The translations under genes were made by a program, and so were the position numbers. Source: Actinomycetes bacterium (GTDB lineage Bacteria; Actinomycetota; Acidimicrobiia; Acidimicrobiales; RAAP-2). From it: DNA of 64,000 bases. Below, piece by piece: positions 8,713-16,884 of this stretch. Each line of letters begins with the position of its first letter. Within the stretch, counting starts at the first letter, position 1. Location of the stretch: assembly GCA_021793395.1 (NCBI GenBank), contig JAJYSU010000002.1, positions 22,766 to 86,765 of the forward strand, read 5' to 3'. The notes beneath the pieces are model-generated. The model searched no databases. It was given only the letters and a program-made list of their open reading frames with translations, and had not been told where the DNA came from.

Positions 8713-8922
8713 CTACGCCGTTTCGGCAATCTCCTCCACGTCGCGACCGTGACCGCACCAGCGACACGTCACGGATTCCACGGTACTGGCCACGACATCC
8801 GACTCCTCAACAACCAAGTCCCCGCCGACGGTGAAGTGATAAAAGGACCGTACCGTCGTCGTCTCCACCACATCAAAACGAGTCAGGTTGCCGCACGCGG
8901 CACAGCGATAGCGAGTAGTCAC
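8713..8922 (-). CDS. Small zinc-ribbon protein
   Basis: A 69-residue protein from a GTG at 8922, beginning VTTRYRCAACGNLTRFDV and ending in VTCRWCGHGRDVEEI. Two C-x2-C pairs about 48 residues apart form a zinc-ribbon-like frame around a beta-rich centre (FYHFTVGGDLVVEE). The track ORF is longer at its N-terminus but that extension is arginine-rich and unlike coding sequence. It is the kind of conserved actinobacterial orphan often annotated as hypothetical. Function unknown; nucleic acid binding is possible for such ribbons. Confidence 0.6.
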   Translation of the reverse strand: MTTRYRCAACGNLTRFDVVETTTVRSFYHFTVGGDLVVEESDVVASTVESVTCRWCGHGRDVEEIAETA

Positions 8923-8966
8923 GTCACTACGGTACCGTCTCACGTTCGCGCACGTGCACGGCACTC

Positions 8967-9515
8967 TCACTCCTCCGGCTCGATCCAGTACGGAGTCGGT
9001 GGCGTGACGCCTACGTCGAAGACCGTGTCCAGAGGATGTGACCCGTGGTGACATTCGGCACGCTCGTGATCGATCACGCGACTCAGCGCCTTAGGATGGC
9101 GCACGCGCCCGACCGGGATCGGCCCCGCTGCCATCTCGAGGATGACCAACCCGCGTTGCGTCAGCCGCTCGTAGACGCGCTGCTCGGTACGCATCGCCAC
9201 CACGTCTCGCAGATCGTACGCCACCGAGTAGTGGTGCAAGACTCCCCCCTCCACGATCACTTGCGCCGAGGTGACGTGAATCTTGTGAGAGCGCCACCGC
9301 CACACACGCGTTGCGGTGAGGACCAGGCACGGGCCGACGAGTACCAACGCGAGCAGGGCGTGGTGCGTCCGCGCGACGGCGAGGTAGTGCGACGCGACCT
9401 GGACAATCACTACCGCCACGATCGTGACGATCATCGGACCCCACACACCGCGAGCGATGGGTGTCACCGAGACAACGTGACGCTCGTCGTCACTGAGTGT
9501 CAGTCGTTGTCCCAC
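8967..9515 (-). CDS. Membrane protein with bacterial PH-like domain
   Basis: A 182-residue protein from a GTG at 9515 with GGGA five bases upstream. Two hydrophobic helices (roughly residues 25-45 and 50-65, IVTIVAVVIVQVASHYLA and LLALVLVGPCLVLTATRV) precede a soluble part with HKIHVTSAQVIVEGGVLHH and YDLRDVVAMRTEQRVYERL. That arrangement, two membrane helices then a PH-like beta domain, matches the bPH2 (YdbS/YdbT-like) family. The C-terminal 30 residues are histidine- and proline-rich. Located in the inner membrane; role unknown. Confidence 0.65.
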   Translation of the reverse strand: MGQRLTLSDDERHVVSVTPIARGVWGPMIVTIVAVVIVQVASHYLAVARTHHALLALVLVGPCLVLTATRVWRWRSHKIHVTSAQVIVEGGVLHHYSVAYDLRDVVAMRTEQRVYERLTQRGLVILEMAAGPIPVGRVRHPKALSRVIDHERAECHHGSHPLDTVFDVGVTPPTPYWIEPEE

Positions 9516-9633
9516 GTTCCCAGAGTAAGGACCCACGCGTGCGCCGTGGTGACATCTCACGTCGTCACCGTTCTCCCGCCTCGCGCCGCGCTCGGGAGCG
9601 ACCGCGGCGTCGAGCTCCGGGCGACGTCGCGCG

Positions 9634-10005
9634 TCAGGCGTTGCGCAGTTGGCGCGCGACGGACGTGAGGTATTCGCGCAGTTCGTTGAAGCGCTCGGTG
9701 CTCAGGCGATCGCGCACCGAGTCCAGCGCGATGTCCATGGCCGCGATCCAGGCGTCACGCGCCGCCGGAGTGATCGTGAACGGTACGTGGCGCATTCGCA
9801 AACGCGGATGGCCCCTCTCGCGGCTATAGGTGGCCGGACCTCCCCAGTACTGAACGAGGAAGAGGGCGAGATTCCGCTTGGCGTCAGTGAGGTCCTCGGG
9901 ATACATGGGGCGAAGGAGGTCGTCTCGCGCGACCACCTCGTAGAAGGCGTCGACCAAGGAGTCGAAAAACGACGGACCCACCTCATCGTAGAGTGATTCC
10001 GCCAC
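9634..10005 (-). CDS. glbO: Group II truncated haemoglobin
   Basis: Small haem protein (123 residues from the GTG at 10005) expected to bind O2 or handle NO and peroxide in the cytoplasm. The family pattern is clear: SFFDSLVDAFYEVVARD for helices A-B, LRPMYPEDLTDAKRNLALFL, QYWGGPATYSRERGHPRLRM with the E-F turn, and RMRHVPFTI with the proximal histidine. The track ORF extends 13 residues upstream to a TTG that would come within 20 bp of the tRNA gene; the shorter start agrees better with family length. It is transcribed away from tRNA-Gly. Confidence 0.9.
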   Translation of the reverse strand: MAESLYDEVGPSFFDSLVDAFYEVVARDDLLRPMYPEDLTDAKRNLALFLVQYWGGPATYSRERGHPRLRMRHVPFTITPAARDAWIAAMDIALDSVRDRLSTERFNELREYLTSVARQLRNA

Positions 10006-10059
10006 ACCTCTCAGAATACGGGGGCGTGCTCTAGACTCGTTCAAGCACCCCCCGGGGCG

Positions 10060-10132
<73 letters not shown>

Positions 10133-10219
10133 TCCACAGTTTCCCCGAAAAGCCAATGACGCCAAGGCTTCTAGTTTTCCGACCGTTGACCGCCAGGCAC
10201 CGCGAGTGTCCATTGTGGG

Positions 10220-10256
10220 GTGCCTTTTAGTGCCCGTTGGTGCCCACGTAGTGCCC
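10220..10256. repeat. Phased GTGCC(C) repeats next to attL
   Basis: GTGCC occurs at 10,220 and GTGCCC at 10,230, 10,240 and 10,251, a helically phased array about 90 bp inside the attL end. Such clustered short repeats are typical of arm-type integrase binding sites; that role is inferred from position. Confidence 0.5.
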
Positions 10257-10654
10257 AAAAGGGACCAAACGTCAGCCAGTCGTCATTGGATTCACGTGCC
10301 GAGTGACGAAGAAGCCAGCAGTTTATTTCGTGCACCGACCCGATGCCCGGGACAGCAGTGAACAAGACGTAACTCCCTGCACACAAGGGCAGCGAGTTCG
10401 ACGTAGTCGCACCGTCCGCGTCAGCCCACGTACTTCATTCCTCCTCGCGATCGAGTTCTTGGCTCTCGCCTCGTCGAATCTCGATTACGCCATCGTTCAG
10501 GCGACCACGGCTACCTGTGCGCTCATCATCTACACGAACGGCGGACTCTCGTGGCACGCATGCGCTCCGTATCCAGTCGCCGCCAAGAGATCCTGCGACC
10601 GGGAACGCCTTCCTACATTGGATGCTGCCTCCCGACCGGCCACTCGCGAGCTGC
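10257..10654. other. 398-bp non-coding stretch in the island
   Basis: Track ORFs here have no recognisable protein content and are probably chance frames. This is where an integrase gene would be expected; I see none, nor a fragment of one. Confidence 0.5.
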
Positions 10655-11710
10655 TTACCCGCAGAGACCGAGAACCGCTTGCTCAACCGCGCTCTTCACC
10701 TCTTGGCCCATTTTCTCGAGACCCCGATGGGTGATGGGAATATTCGCTCCTCCCCAGCCACCCCAACGTTCCGAACGTGTGATGAGAACCGACTTCCTCC
10801 GGCTGAGGCGCACCAGCGTCACTGTCGCCGTTCCGAGGGCAAGTTCCACACTCGTCGATCCAGATGCGATGACTTCATCGGTGGCGGCACTGACGCAACC
10901 GTTGAGCCACGCCGGCAACTGCCGATGTAGTGAGTCGGCCGGCGAAACTTCCAACGCCTCGATACGAGGGTTGGAGAGCAGCTCGTCGATGAGACTTCTC
11001 GAACCCGCGACGTAGGTCCATGCCAGGTCAATCTCGCTGGCGACGCACCATGACCGATCAATCGGCCACCAGAGATTCGGCGACTGAAACCTCGACACGC
11101 TGAAACAGGTAGCGCCCACCACCGGTCCTTCAAACATCGCGTACGAACGCCATGGCAACTCGAAGACTGGCGTCTCACCAACTCGCCGCGGGAGTTCATC
11201 GGCGAGGAGCCCCTGCACACTCAATGTACCCCCATAACCCTCCCAGACGCCGAATAGACAGAGTCCCGTCGACCGGGCAGAGAGAACGCTCACCAGTTCA
11301 AGTGCGTCGGATCGCGATAGTGAGCCCTCTCGGGGGCCTTGGCCGGACCAGGGAGGCCCTGTAAGCGGTGGCACCTCGGGTAGTGCCACCTCATGCCACA
11401 GAATCGAGGCGTCGAGCGCGACGTCACTCCAGCGAGAGACGTCCGCCCATCGAATTGGTGGCTCACCGTCGCGCTCTTCCACAGGATGAAGCATCCGTGC
11501 GTACGCTTCGAAACCCGTGGGGACCCACGAAGTTACTACTGCATCCCGTGGCGACCGGAGACGCTCACGGAGCCACGCGAAGCGCGAGAGTCCATCATCT
11601 GACAAGTCCAGATTGGAAAGCCGCACGCTCGTATACTGGCACAGCCGCCATTCGATTCGTTCCAGTTGACGCCGTCGAATCGTGCCACAATGCACGTCAG
11701 CCCACCGCAC
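10655..11710 (-). CDS. Conserved hypothetical protein, island cargo
   Basis: A 351-residue soluble protein with no signal peptide. Tryptophan-rich blocks stand out: SWVPTGFEAYARMLHPVEE near residue 65, CLFGVWEGYGG near 152, and SPNLWWPIDRSWCVASEIDL near 210, followed by SRSLIDELLSNPRIEALEV. The pattern looks like a family of actinobacterial hypothetical proteins, but I cannot assign a function. The first 45 residues are less conserved in appearance, so the start may be downstream. Codon choice is less GC-biased than in the flanking housekeeping genes, consistent with transfer. The frame is intact, unlike most other genes of the island, which suggests it is still selected or recently arrived. 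Confidence 0.65.
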   Translation of the reverse strand: MRWADVHCGTIRRRQLERIEWRLCQYTSVRLSNLDLSDDGLSRFAWLRERLRSPRDAVVTSWVPTGFEAYARMLHPVEERDGEPPIRWADVSRWSDVALDASILWHEVALPEVPPLTGPPWSGQGPREGSLSRSDALELVSVLSARSTGLCLFGVWEGYGGTLSVQGLLADELPRRVGETPVFELPWRSYAMFEGPVVGATCFSVSRFQSPNLWWPIDRSWCVASEIDLAWTYVAGSRSLIDELLSNPRIEALEVSPADSLHRQLPAWLNGCVSAATDEVIASGSTSVELALGTATVTLVRLSRRKSVLITRSERWGGWGGANIPITHRGLEKMGQEVKSAVEQAVLGLCG

Positions 11711-11754
11711 TCACACGCATTGGAGTATGACAACCTTGTCTGACCAGAGCCTGG

Positions 11755-12201
11755 TCAGTGTGTTTTGAGGAACGCCTCAATCGCTGGAACGAATATGGTC
11801 ACCTTCTGAGAGAGGATGGCGTGACCGGCGTCGGGGAAGAGGAAGAGGAAGAGCATGAGTTGTGCTTTCGGAATAGGGGAGGCGAGCCGGTAAGCGTTGA
11901 CGGCTGGATCGAGGCGGTCAACAGTGCCGTCGGCGACGAGCGTGGACACGTCGATATTTGAGGTTTTGCCCCCGGCCGAGTCGCGGCCGGCGAACCACTC
12001 ATCGTCCACGTACTTTTGGTCCGTGACCACGGCCGAAGGCGCCGACGACGACGCATCGTAGTTCCCGGTGACGATTCCGAAGGCCTCCTTCGCTGCGGTT
12101 TGGTTAGGCGGGAAGGGGGCTGACAGCACCTTGGTCGAGTTCGTGCTCTTCAAATCATTGATCCCCCTTCGGCAAACTCGGGACCCGATGGGGCGCGGCA
12201 A
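11755..12201 (-). pseudogene. C-terminal fragment of an alpha/beta hydrolase
   Basis: The frame holds STLVADGTVDRLDPAVNAYR, then IPKAQLMLFLFLFPDAGHA and FVPAIEAFL, the last strand and catalytic-histidine region of an alpha/beta-fold hydrolase (DAGHA contains the His). The nucleophile elbow GxSxG and the whole N-terminal half are missing; only about 120 recognisable residues remain, against 260-300 in the family. A TTG or ATG-started peptide could be made but could not be active. Confidence 0.65.
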
Positions 12202-12238
12202 ATAGGTGCCGGTTCACGTCGGGCCTTCGACATAGTTT

Positions 12239-13168
12239 CTATTTGCTGGCCGACTTCATGAACCGGTTGAGTAAGTAGACCTCAGTGCCAGCGAGCCCCA
12301 CAGAAAAGAAGAGCGTGATTCGGTCAGCTTCGGGTCGAGTGACTTCACCGGCGCGCACGGCACCAAGGGAGACAAGCCGATCCCGCTAGGGTGTTCCGAT
12401 CAAAATATTGGGGGGATCGTAGGCATCGATCTGCGCAAGAGAGTCGGTGACAATCATTGCTGCGACTGCGGGGAGGTCCAGTCCGAACTCCGCTCGCCCC
12501 TGTTGTTTGGGCCCGAGAGTGGTGACATAGGCACCAGACTCCAGCCAATCGGCGTCGATCACCGGTGTCGGGCTGCTGGTGGCGAGGATCACGATGTCTG
12601 CGCCGCTGACGGCAGTCCGGGCGGATGACGCGCTGCGGCATTCGGCACCGGTCAGAGCTTTTGCCCGCTCCACGAACGCGTCGCGTCGCGCTTGGTTTCG
12701 AGAATAGATTCTGACTTCGCTCAGGTTCCGCACTGCAGACAGGGCCCACAATTGGGTGGCCGCCTGGGTCCCGGTGCCAATGATGGCCGCCACTGTGGCC
12801 GTGGGCGAGGCCAGTGCATCAGCCGCGACCGCTCCGATGGCTCCCGTGCGGCGCGGTCCAAGCTCGTTGCCGACCGCAATCGCCCGGACGGTGCCAGTGG
12901 CCTCGTCATGGGCGACGACGACTTGCTCCCCGGGCTCTGCGGGGAACGTATCGTACGAGCGGTAACCAAACCACGATCCGCGAAGTTGTCCCGCGGTGAA
13001 CATGACTCGCCCGCCTCCGAGGTCAGCATGGGCGCGGGGCGGTGCGACAAGGTTGCCATGATGATGGTCGTCGATGGCCTCGCCCATCCACTGAACCGCG
13101 TCTTTTGCGTTCAACTGTGAACGAATCTCGTCGTCAGAAAAGATCACGGTCACTGTTTCATTATGCAA
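12239..13168 (-). pseudogene. Ornithine cyclodeaminase/mu-crystallin family gene with in-frame amber stop
   Basis: NAD(P)-dependent ornithine cyclodeaminase/ketimine reductase family. The track ORF (12,386-13,168, 260 residues) contains the dinucleotide fold VAAIIGTGTQAATQLWALSA, HDEATGTVRAIAVGNELGPRRT in the substrate region and ends NILIGTP at a TAG. Reading past the TAG in the same frame gives RDRLVSLGAVRAGEVTRPEA and continues to FMKSASK before a TAA/TAG end at 12,239, exactly the C-terminal helix of the family. A single change (for example CAG to TAG) therefore cuts off 48 residues. Either a pseudogene, a sequencing error or a suppressed stop; the dinucleotide core is otherwise intact. 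Confidence 0.8.
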
Positions 13169-13555
13169 CGCGTACCACCTCTCAGCCGGATGCCCTCGTT
13201 TGCGCTGACATTGTCGTATGACGGGACCTTGATCGCTGGCCCGAAGATCGTTCTTGAGTGCATTCTTGGCTAAGAGGGGACCAAGATCTGAGTGTTTGAA
13301 CCTCTGGTCGTTCGCTTTGACGGACTCAGGTCTTCAATCTCCCATCAGGTGGCATTCGGCTTGCGTCGGGCCCCTGATCTAAACCCGGTTGTAATTACCA
13401 CGCCCCATCGGGTCCCGAGTTTGCCGAAGGTGCATTGATCACGGCGTGTGGGCTTCACGGTGCCGGTCCCCGGAATCGTCGTCAGCACAGAGGACCAGCA
13501 CACGCCGAACCGAAGAAGGTCGTCACTCAGTAATTAAATTGACAAAACTGTCCAA
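13169..13555. other. 387-bp non-coding stretch in the island
   Basis: No convincing frame. A 9-bp inverted repeat (CGGCGTGTG near 13,443 and CACACGCCG near 13,499) could form a hairpin. The segment just before 13,556 is AT-rich (GTAATTAAATTGACAAAACT). It may hold decayed sequence that I cannot identify. Confidence 0.4.
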
Positions 13556-13858
13556 TCAAGGTTGACATGCTCCGCGACTGGTTGTTTCGAGGACAAATGC
13601 CACGCGGTCCGCGGTGACCGAGAGGCCCGTCTCCTCCAGCACTTCTCTTCGAGCCGCGGCGGCTGTGCCTTCGCCCAACTTCGGCGTTCCGCCCGGCAGC
13701 ACCCAATTGGTTTCGGCACTCTCGCGACGACAGAGGAGCACCGTGTCGTCGCGAAAGACGAGAGCGGAACACCGCATGTTTACCAACTCGCCGGTGTCGG
13801 GATGGCTCAGCAATATCTCCGAATCCTCGGCAACGCGTCTCCGCTGAGGTAACTTCAT
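13556..13858 (-). pseudogene. Nudix hydrolase, truncated at the C-terminus
   Basis: Starts at ATG 13,858 (MKLPQRRRVAEDSEILL), sharing ATGA with the stop of the upstream HTH frame, so the two were a coupled pair. The Nudix box is complete: GGTPKLGEGTAAAARREVLE followed by ETGL fits G-x5-E-x7-REVxEExGL. Only 100 residues are present and the frame stops soon after FVLETTSRG, losing the last strands and helix expected in a protein of about 140-160 residues. Substrate unknown (nucleoside diphosphate derivatives in general). It may be inactive. Confidence 0.65.
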
Positions 13859-14516
13859 GACTCCGACCTCGCACTCACGGCTCGCCGCCGCTTGGCGTGC
13901 CATCGCCGCATGAACGGAGAGCGTCCTCCGCGTCCTCGACGATTGATGCCGTACTCTTCGAGCCTGCGAAGGATGGTAGGTGTGGGCGAGCCTGTGAGGA
14001 GCTCAATGTGGAACATTGAGAGGCCGCACACGCTGTACAGATCAGTCAGAAGCCCTTTGGTCAACTCAACGGGCAATGGAAATCGCTGCCAGAGAGGACC
14101 GGCTTCGCGCATGAAGGGAACTCCGTGATGCACGAGAACCCGCGACACCTCAGTGTCTTCGTAGAGAGCATCCATGAGGACGATGTCAAGTGCCTCCGAC
14201 GGTCGGTGAGATCCGCCCGCGCGCACCGGGAGCCCCCCGAGTGTGCGGACCGCAGCACAATCTTCCCGGACATGCCAAGCTCCTCACCCACCGACGCGGC
14301 GGGCCACTCCTTTTCAATGTAGAGGCGACGAAGTTCTTCGGGATCGACATCGCCTCGATCACAGCGATTGAACTGACCGCGCGGCCGCGTCTCGATCCCC
14401 CACAGTTTCAGTCTGCTCCTCACCAGGCGATCGGAAATGCCCAAGCCCTTGCCGATCTCAACCGAGCTCATCTGACAGTTGATGTAGAGGTAGCGGAGCA
14501 ATTCCTCACCTATCAT
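13855..14516 (-). pseudogene. Helix-turn-helix protein gene split by a frameshift
   Basis: Two overlapping frames belong together. The first (14,516 down) reads EELLRYLYINCQMSSVEIGK and ELRRLYIEKEWPAASVGEEL, two HTH-like repeats. The second resumes as LPVRAGGSHRPSEALDIVLM and ends MRRWHAKRRRAVSARSES. The switch falls on a run of six G in the coding strand (plus-strand C6 at 14,233-14,238); adding one G restores one continuous protein of about 219 residues. A DNA-binding role is inferred from the HTH motifs. It is coupled by ATGA to the Nudix frame, so the pair may have been a regulator and enzyme. Confidence 0.7.
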
Positions 14517-14721
14517 CCTCTTAACCTTCAGTGGTCAACGGCGACCCGCACCGGTTGCCTTCTTCAAGTGGGGTGCCTTGCCCGCCGCCCAGATAAGACA
14601 CTCTGCATTCGCAGTCGCCGTCCGGTCGCAGGCAGGGCATGGAGTGCAGCTTCCTCGTACCCGTCGCAACCCTTGGGATCTCGTCAGGGACCGGCGAGTT
14701 CGATACGAGGTAGTGGCTTAG

Positions 14722-15234
14722 CTATTGACCCCGGTCGTGCCTGCTTACGAAGCGCCATTGGATCTCGCTATCGACTTCACTGGAACGATTGAAGCCGACC
14801 CGCTCAAGTGTGCGGATGGATGGCAGATTGTTGGGGTCGCAGCTGGCTTCTATGGACCGAACAGTCGGCTGGGCCAGTGCCCATTCGACAAGTGCTCTTG
14901 CCGCCTCTGTGGCATAGCCGTGACGGCGCCGATCTGGGATTACGCTGTACCCGATTTCGATTGTACCCGCACCATCTGGCGGTCCCTTGAAACCGATATC
15001 GCCGACAACAGCTCGACTCGCGCTGTCGATCATCACCCAAACGCCGAAGGGTTCCGCCGCGGGAGACACGGGCGGTCGTAAACGAAGCACACCGAGAAGA
15101 TTCGGCTCCGGCCACGTTGGCAGCAGCGTCGCACCGAGGACGATGCCCGCTTTATCCCTGTCCTCAGACAACAACACAGCTGCATTTGCAGGCAGCGGCT
15201 TCAGTTCAAGTCGCTCAGTCGTTAGGCTCGGCAT
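14722..15234 (-). CDS. GNAT family N-acetyltransferase, RimJ/RimL type
   Basis: A 170-residue acetyltransferase of the ribosomal-protein/antibiotic acetyltransferase type: TTERLELKPL at the N-terminus, FGVWVMIDSASRAVVGDIGF for the central sheet, IEIGYSVIPDRRRHGYATEA containing the acetyl-CoA loop R-R-x-G-Y-A, and NLPSIRTLERVGF in the last helix. Acceptor unknown; members acetylate protein N-termini or small amines. This is the only clearly intact enzyme gene of the island and its last gene before the right tRNA repeat. Confidence 0.85.
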   Translation of the reverse strand: MPSLTTERLELKPLPANAAVLLSEDRDKAGIVLGATLLPTWPEPNLLGVLRLRPPVSPAAEPFGVWVMIDSASRAVVGDIGFKGPPDGAGTIEIGYSVIPDRRRHGYATEAARALVEWALAQPTVRSIEASCDPNNLPSIRTLERVGFNRSSEVDSEIQWRFVSRHDRGQ

Positions 15235-15611
15235 TTCACGACCCTACTGCCATGTCGCAAGCGCAGTACAGGGTATTCGGTGCGAGCCCAGTCGCCTGTG
15301 GCAAGCGCCGAGTCGGCGTTCTGCTTGGCGGCTGGCCGGGACCGCTGGCGCGACGTCGGCGGCGAGAGTCGGCCACACGACGCCGATGTCTGCGCTCGGC
15401 GCGGCCACCGCCGTCGGCGTGCGCGCTCTGGCGGAGCCACGAACGGAACCGAGCCGTACCGTCCCGGCGGCCCGTCGGCATGGGGAACCTGAGGGAGCCG
15501 CGAGGTGGTCCTGTCGCTCTCAGAGTGGCACGGACGTGGCACGGCAGCCTCTCTGAACTTCCAGATTAGGGGCTCTGACGTGCCCTGATTCGTTCCTGCG
15601 GGAGGACACGA
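15235..15611. other. 377-bp non-coding stretch at the right end of the island
   Basis: Several overlapping chance frames on both strands. One minus-strand frame has GC-rich third positions (near VAAPSADIGVVWPTLAADVA) but no start codon, so it may be a gene remnant. No recognisable feature otherwise. Confidence 0.4.
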
Positions 15612-15660
15612 CTCCAGCCTTCCAAGCTGGCCATGCGGGACCGATTCCCGTCACCCGCTC
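15612..15660 (+). repeat. Right attachment site (attR), copy of the tRNA-Gly 3' half
   Basis: Contains the anticodon stem-loop, variable region and acceptor 3' strand of tRNA-Gly but no 5' half, so it is not a functional tRNA. Two adjacent changes (TT to AC) in the T-loop distinguish it from the true gene. Confidence 0.8.
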
Positions 15661-15788
15661 CACCCCACGTCTCCCCCCGACCGCGCCACTACGGCACGTC
15701 GCCCGCCGACAATGCCCCTTCGCGACGCACGGGACGCGCTCGGCGTGGCGTGCGGCGACGAGACGCTCAGGGCCGACAAAACATGTCG

Positions 15789-16307
15789 TCAGGGAACGTC
15801 ACGCTGATACGCGACGAGCATCACTCCGGCCTGAGGTGAACGGTCGCGCGAGGGGTCGCGCGTGAATCCCAATTGCTCGTAGAGCGCGTGAGCTGCGGTC
15901 ATAGCGGTAGCGCTCACCAGAACGAGCCGTCGGCACCCCAGGTTCACACTGCGACTCAGACAATCGAGGACCAGGAGTCGACCCACGCCGTGGCGTCGCG
16001 CGCGCGGCACGACGGCGAGCATTCGCAGAACCGCCTCACCCGAATGCGCCCCCTCGGACCAGCGCGCGGACGCGCGCCACGTGAACAGCGACGCCGTCCC
16101 GAGAAGATCACCAGATGCACGCTCTCGTGCGACGAGGAGAAGCCCCGCCTCGGCGCGCGCGCTCGCGTCGCGCAACTCATCCACGTACCCGCCACTCGCG
16201 AACCCGTCGACCACGTACGCGTCGGCCGTAAGTTGGCCTACCTTCTCGAACTCGTCCGGGCGCGCGAGCCCAATCTCAGCGTCGCCACTGCCTACGAAGT
16301 CGACCAC
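15789..16307 (-). CDS. GNAT family N-acetyltransferase
   Basis: A 172-residue acetyl-CoA-dependent transferase. Family features are EIGLARPDEFEKVGQLTADA at the start, EAVLRMLAVVPRARRHGVGR with the RxxGxG/A acetyl-CoA loop, and ATAMTAAHALYEQLGFTRDP in the final helix. Acceptor is unknown. It starts at GTG 16,307, only 7 bp from the first copy of the 103-bp repeat, so the repeat may carry its promoter. It lies just outside the tRNA-Gly island. Confidence 0.85.
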   Translation of the reverse strand: MVDFVGSGDAEIGLARPDEFEKVGQLTADAYVVDGFASGGYVDELRDASARAEAGLLLVARERASGDLLGTASLFTWRASARWSEGAHSGEAVLRMLAVVPRARRHGVGRLLVLDCLSRSVNLGCRRLVLVSATAMTAAHALYEQLGFTRDPSRDRSPQAGVMLVAYQRDVP

Positions 16308-16314
16308 GTCCTCA

Positions 16315-16417
16315 CTCTAGAGAGCCACACGAGACCGAGCGAAACGCGGACCGTGAGCCGGGACGCGCTCCACTGTCGAGATTCTGAGTGCTGCGAACCA
16401 ACGACGGTCTCGACGGG
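16315..16417. repeat. 103-bp direct repeat, copy A
   Basis: Nearly identical to 18,730-18,832 (about 97 of 103 positions, no gaps, same orientation). It lies directly upstream of the GNAT start. It encodes nothing recognisable in any frame. The two copies bracket the toxin-antitoxin, IS110 remnant and broken lipoprotein. Confidence 0.85.
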
Positions 16418-16613
16418 CGGCATCGCTAGAGCTGCTCGATCCGAGCCCGGGCCGCCACGGCTTCCGTTCGGCGCGAGTAACAGACCAGAGGTCGAGCAGG
16501 GCGTAAAGGGGAGTGGGAAGTACGCAGCGTCAGATCACGCCAGGGACGCCGAATCGGTTGAAGGGGATCAGCCGAGTACTGCGAAGCCAGTCAATGTGCT
16601 ACAGTTGACGCAT

Positions 16614-16877
16614 ATGGAGACGATAGGAGTTCGCGAACTTCAGCAGCACGCTTCCGCGGCGCTACGGCGAGTAGCGCGTGGCGAAACTCTCGGAGTAACC
16701 GATCGGGGGCGTTTGGTGGCCGTCCTTAGTGCTCCGTCGACCGCGACCGGTACGTCAGGGTTGCTCGCCTCGGGACGAGTTCAACTCGCCCGTCGCCGTT
16801 CGCCCGATTTGCCCGCGCCAATTCGGGCCACTCGGAGCACGTCGGAGGTGCTCAACGAGTTACGAGACGAACGCTAA
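16614..16877 (+). CDS. Phd/YefM family antitoxin
   Basis: An 87-residue antitoxin starting METIGVRELQQHASAALRRV, the classical Phd/YefM N-terminal DNA-binding fold, followed by RGETLGVTDRGRLVAVLSAP. The C-terminal 35 residues are basic and flexible, as expected for the toxin-neutralising tail. I chose the ATG at 16,614; the track ORF begins far upstream and is a chance extension through repeat A. The VapC-type toxin starts 7 bp after the stop, so both are one operon, probably autorepressed by the complex. No clear operator palindrome is visible upstream. Confidence 0.88.
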   Translation: METIGVRELQQHASAALRRVARGETLGVTDRGRLVAVLSAPSTATGTSGLLASGRVQLARRRSPDLPAPIRATRSTSEVLNELRDER

Positions 16878-16884
16878 TACTCGC

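Larger units (their letters stand above)
10133..15660. mobile_element. tRNA-Gly-borne genomic island, 5.5 kb, degenerate
   Basis: Everything between the two tRNA-derived direct repeats differs from its surroundings. Spacing is loose, there are AT-richer stretches, and there are six recognisable coding loci of which four are damaged. Cargo is an unrecognised 351-residue protein, a hydrolase fragment, an ornithine-cyclodeaminase-like gene with an amber stop, a Nudix fragment, a frameshifted HTH gene and a GNAT acetyltransferase. No integrase, excisionase or replication gene is visible, so the element is probably a stranded remnant. Cargo could include an old addition into the island at a later date. 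Confidence 0.75.

Noticed and set aside
12386-12388. Amber codon considered as pyrrolysine or programmed readthrough
   Set aside because: No pyl genes or stimulatory structure visible; a point mutation is simpler, though reads should be checked.
15222-15542. Minus-strand ORFs at the right end of the island
   Set aside because: Overlapping low-complexity frames with no start in the only GC3-biased frame.
15873-16877. 334-codon plus-strand ORF ending in the antitoxin
   Set aside because: Only its last 87 codons are coding; the rest is antisense to the GNAT gene and crosses repeat A.
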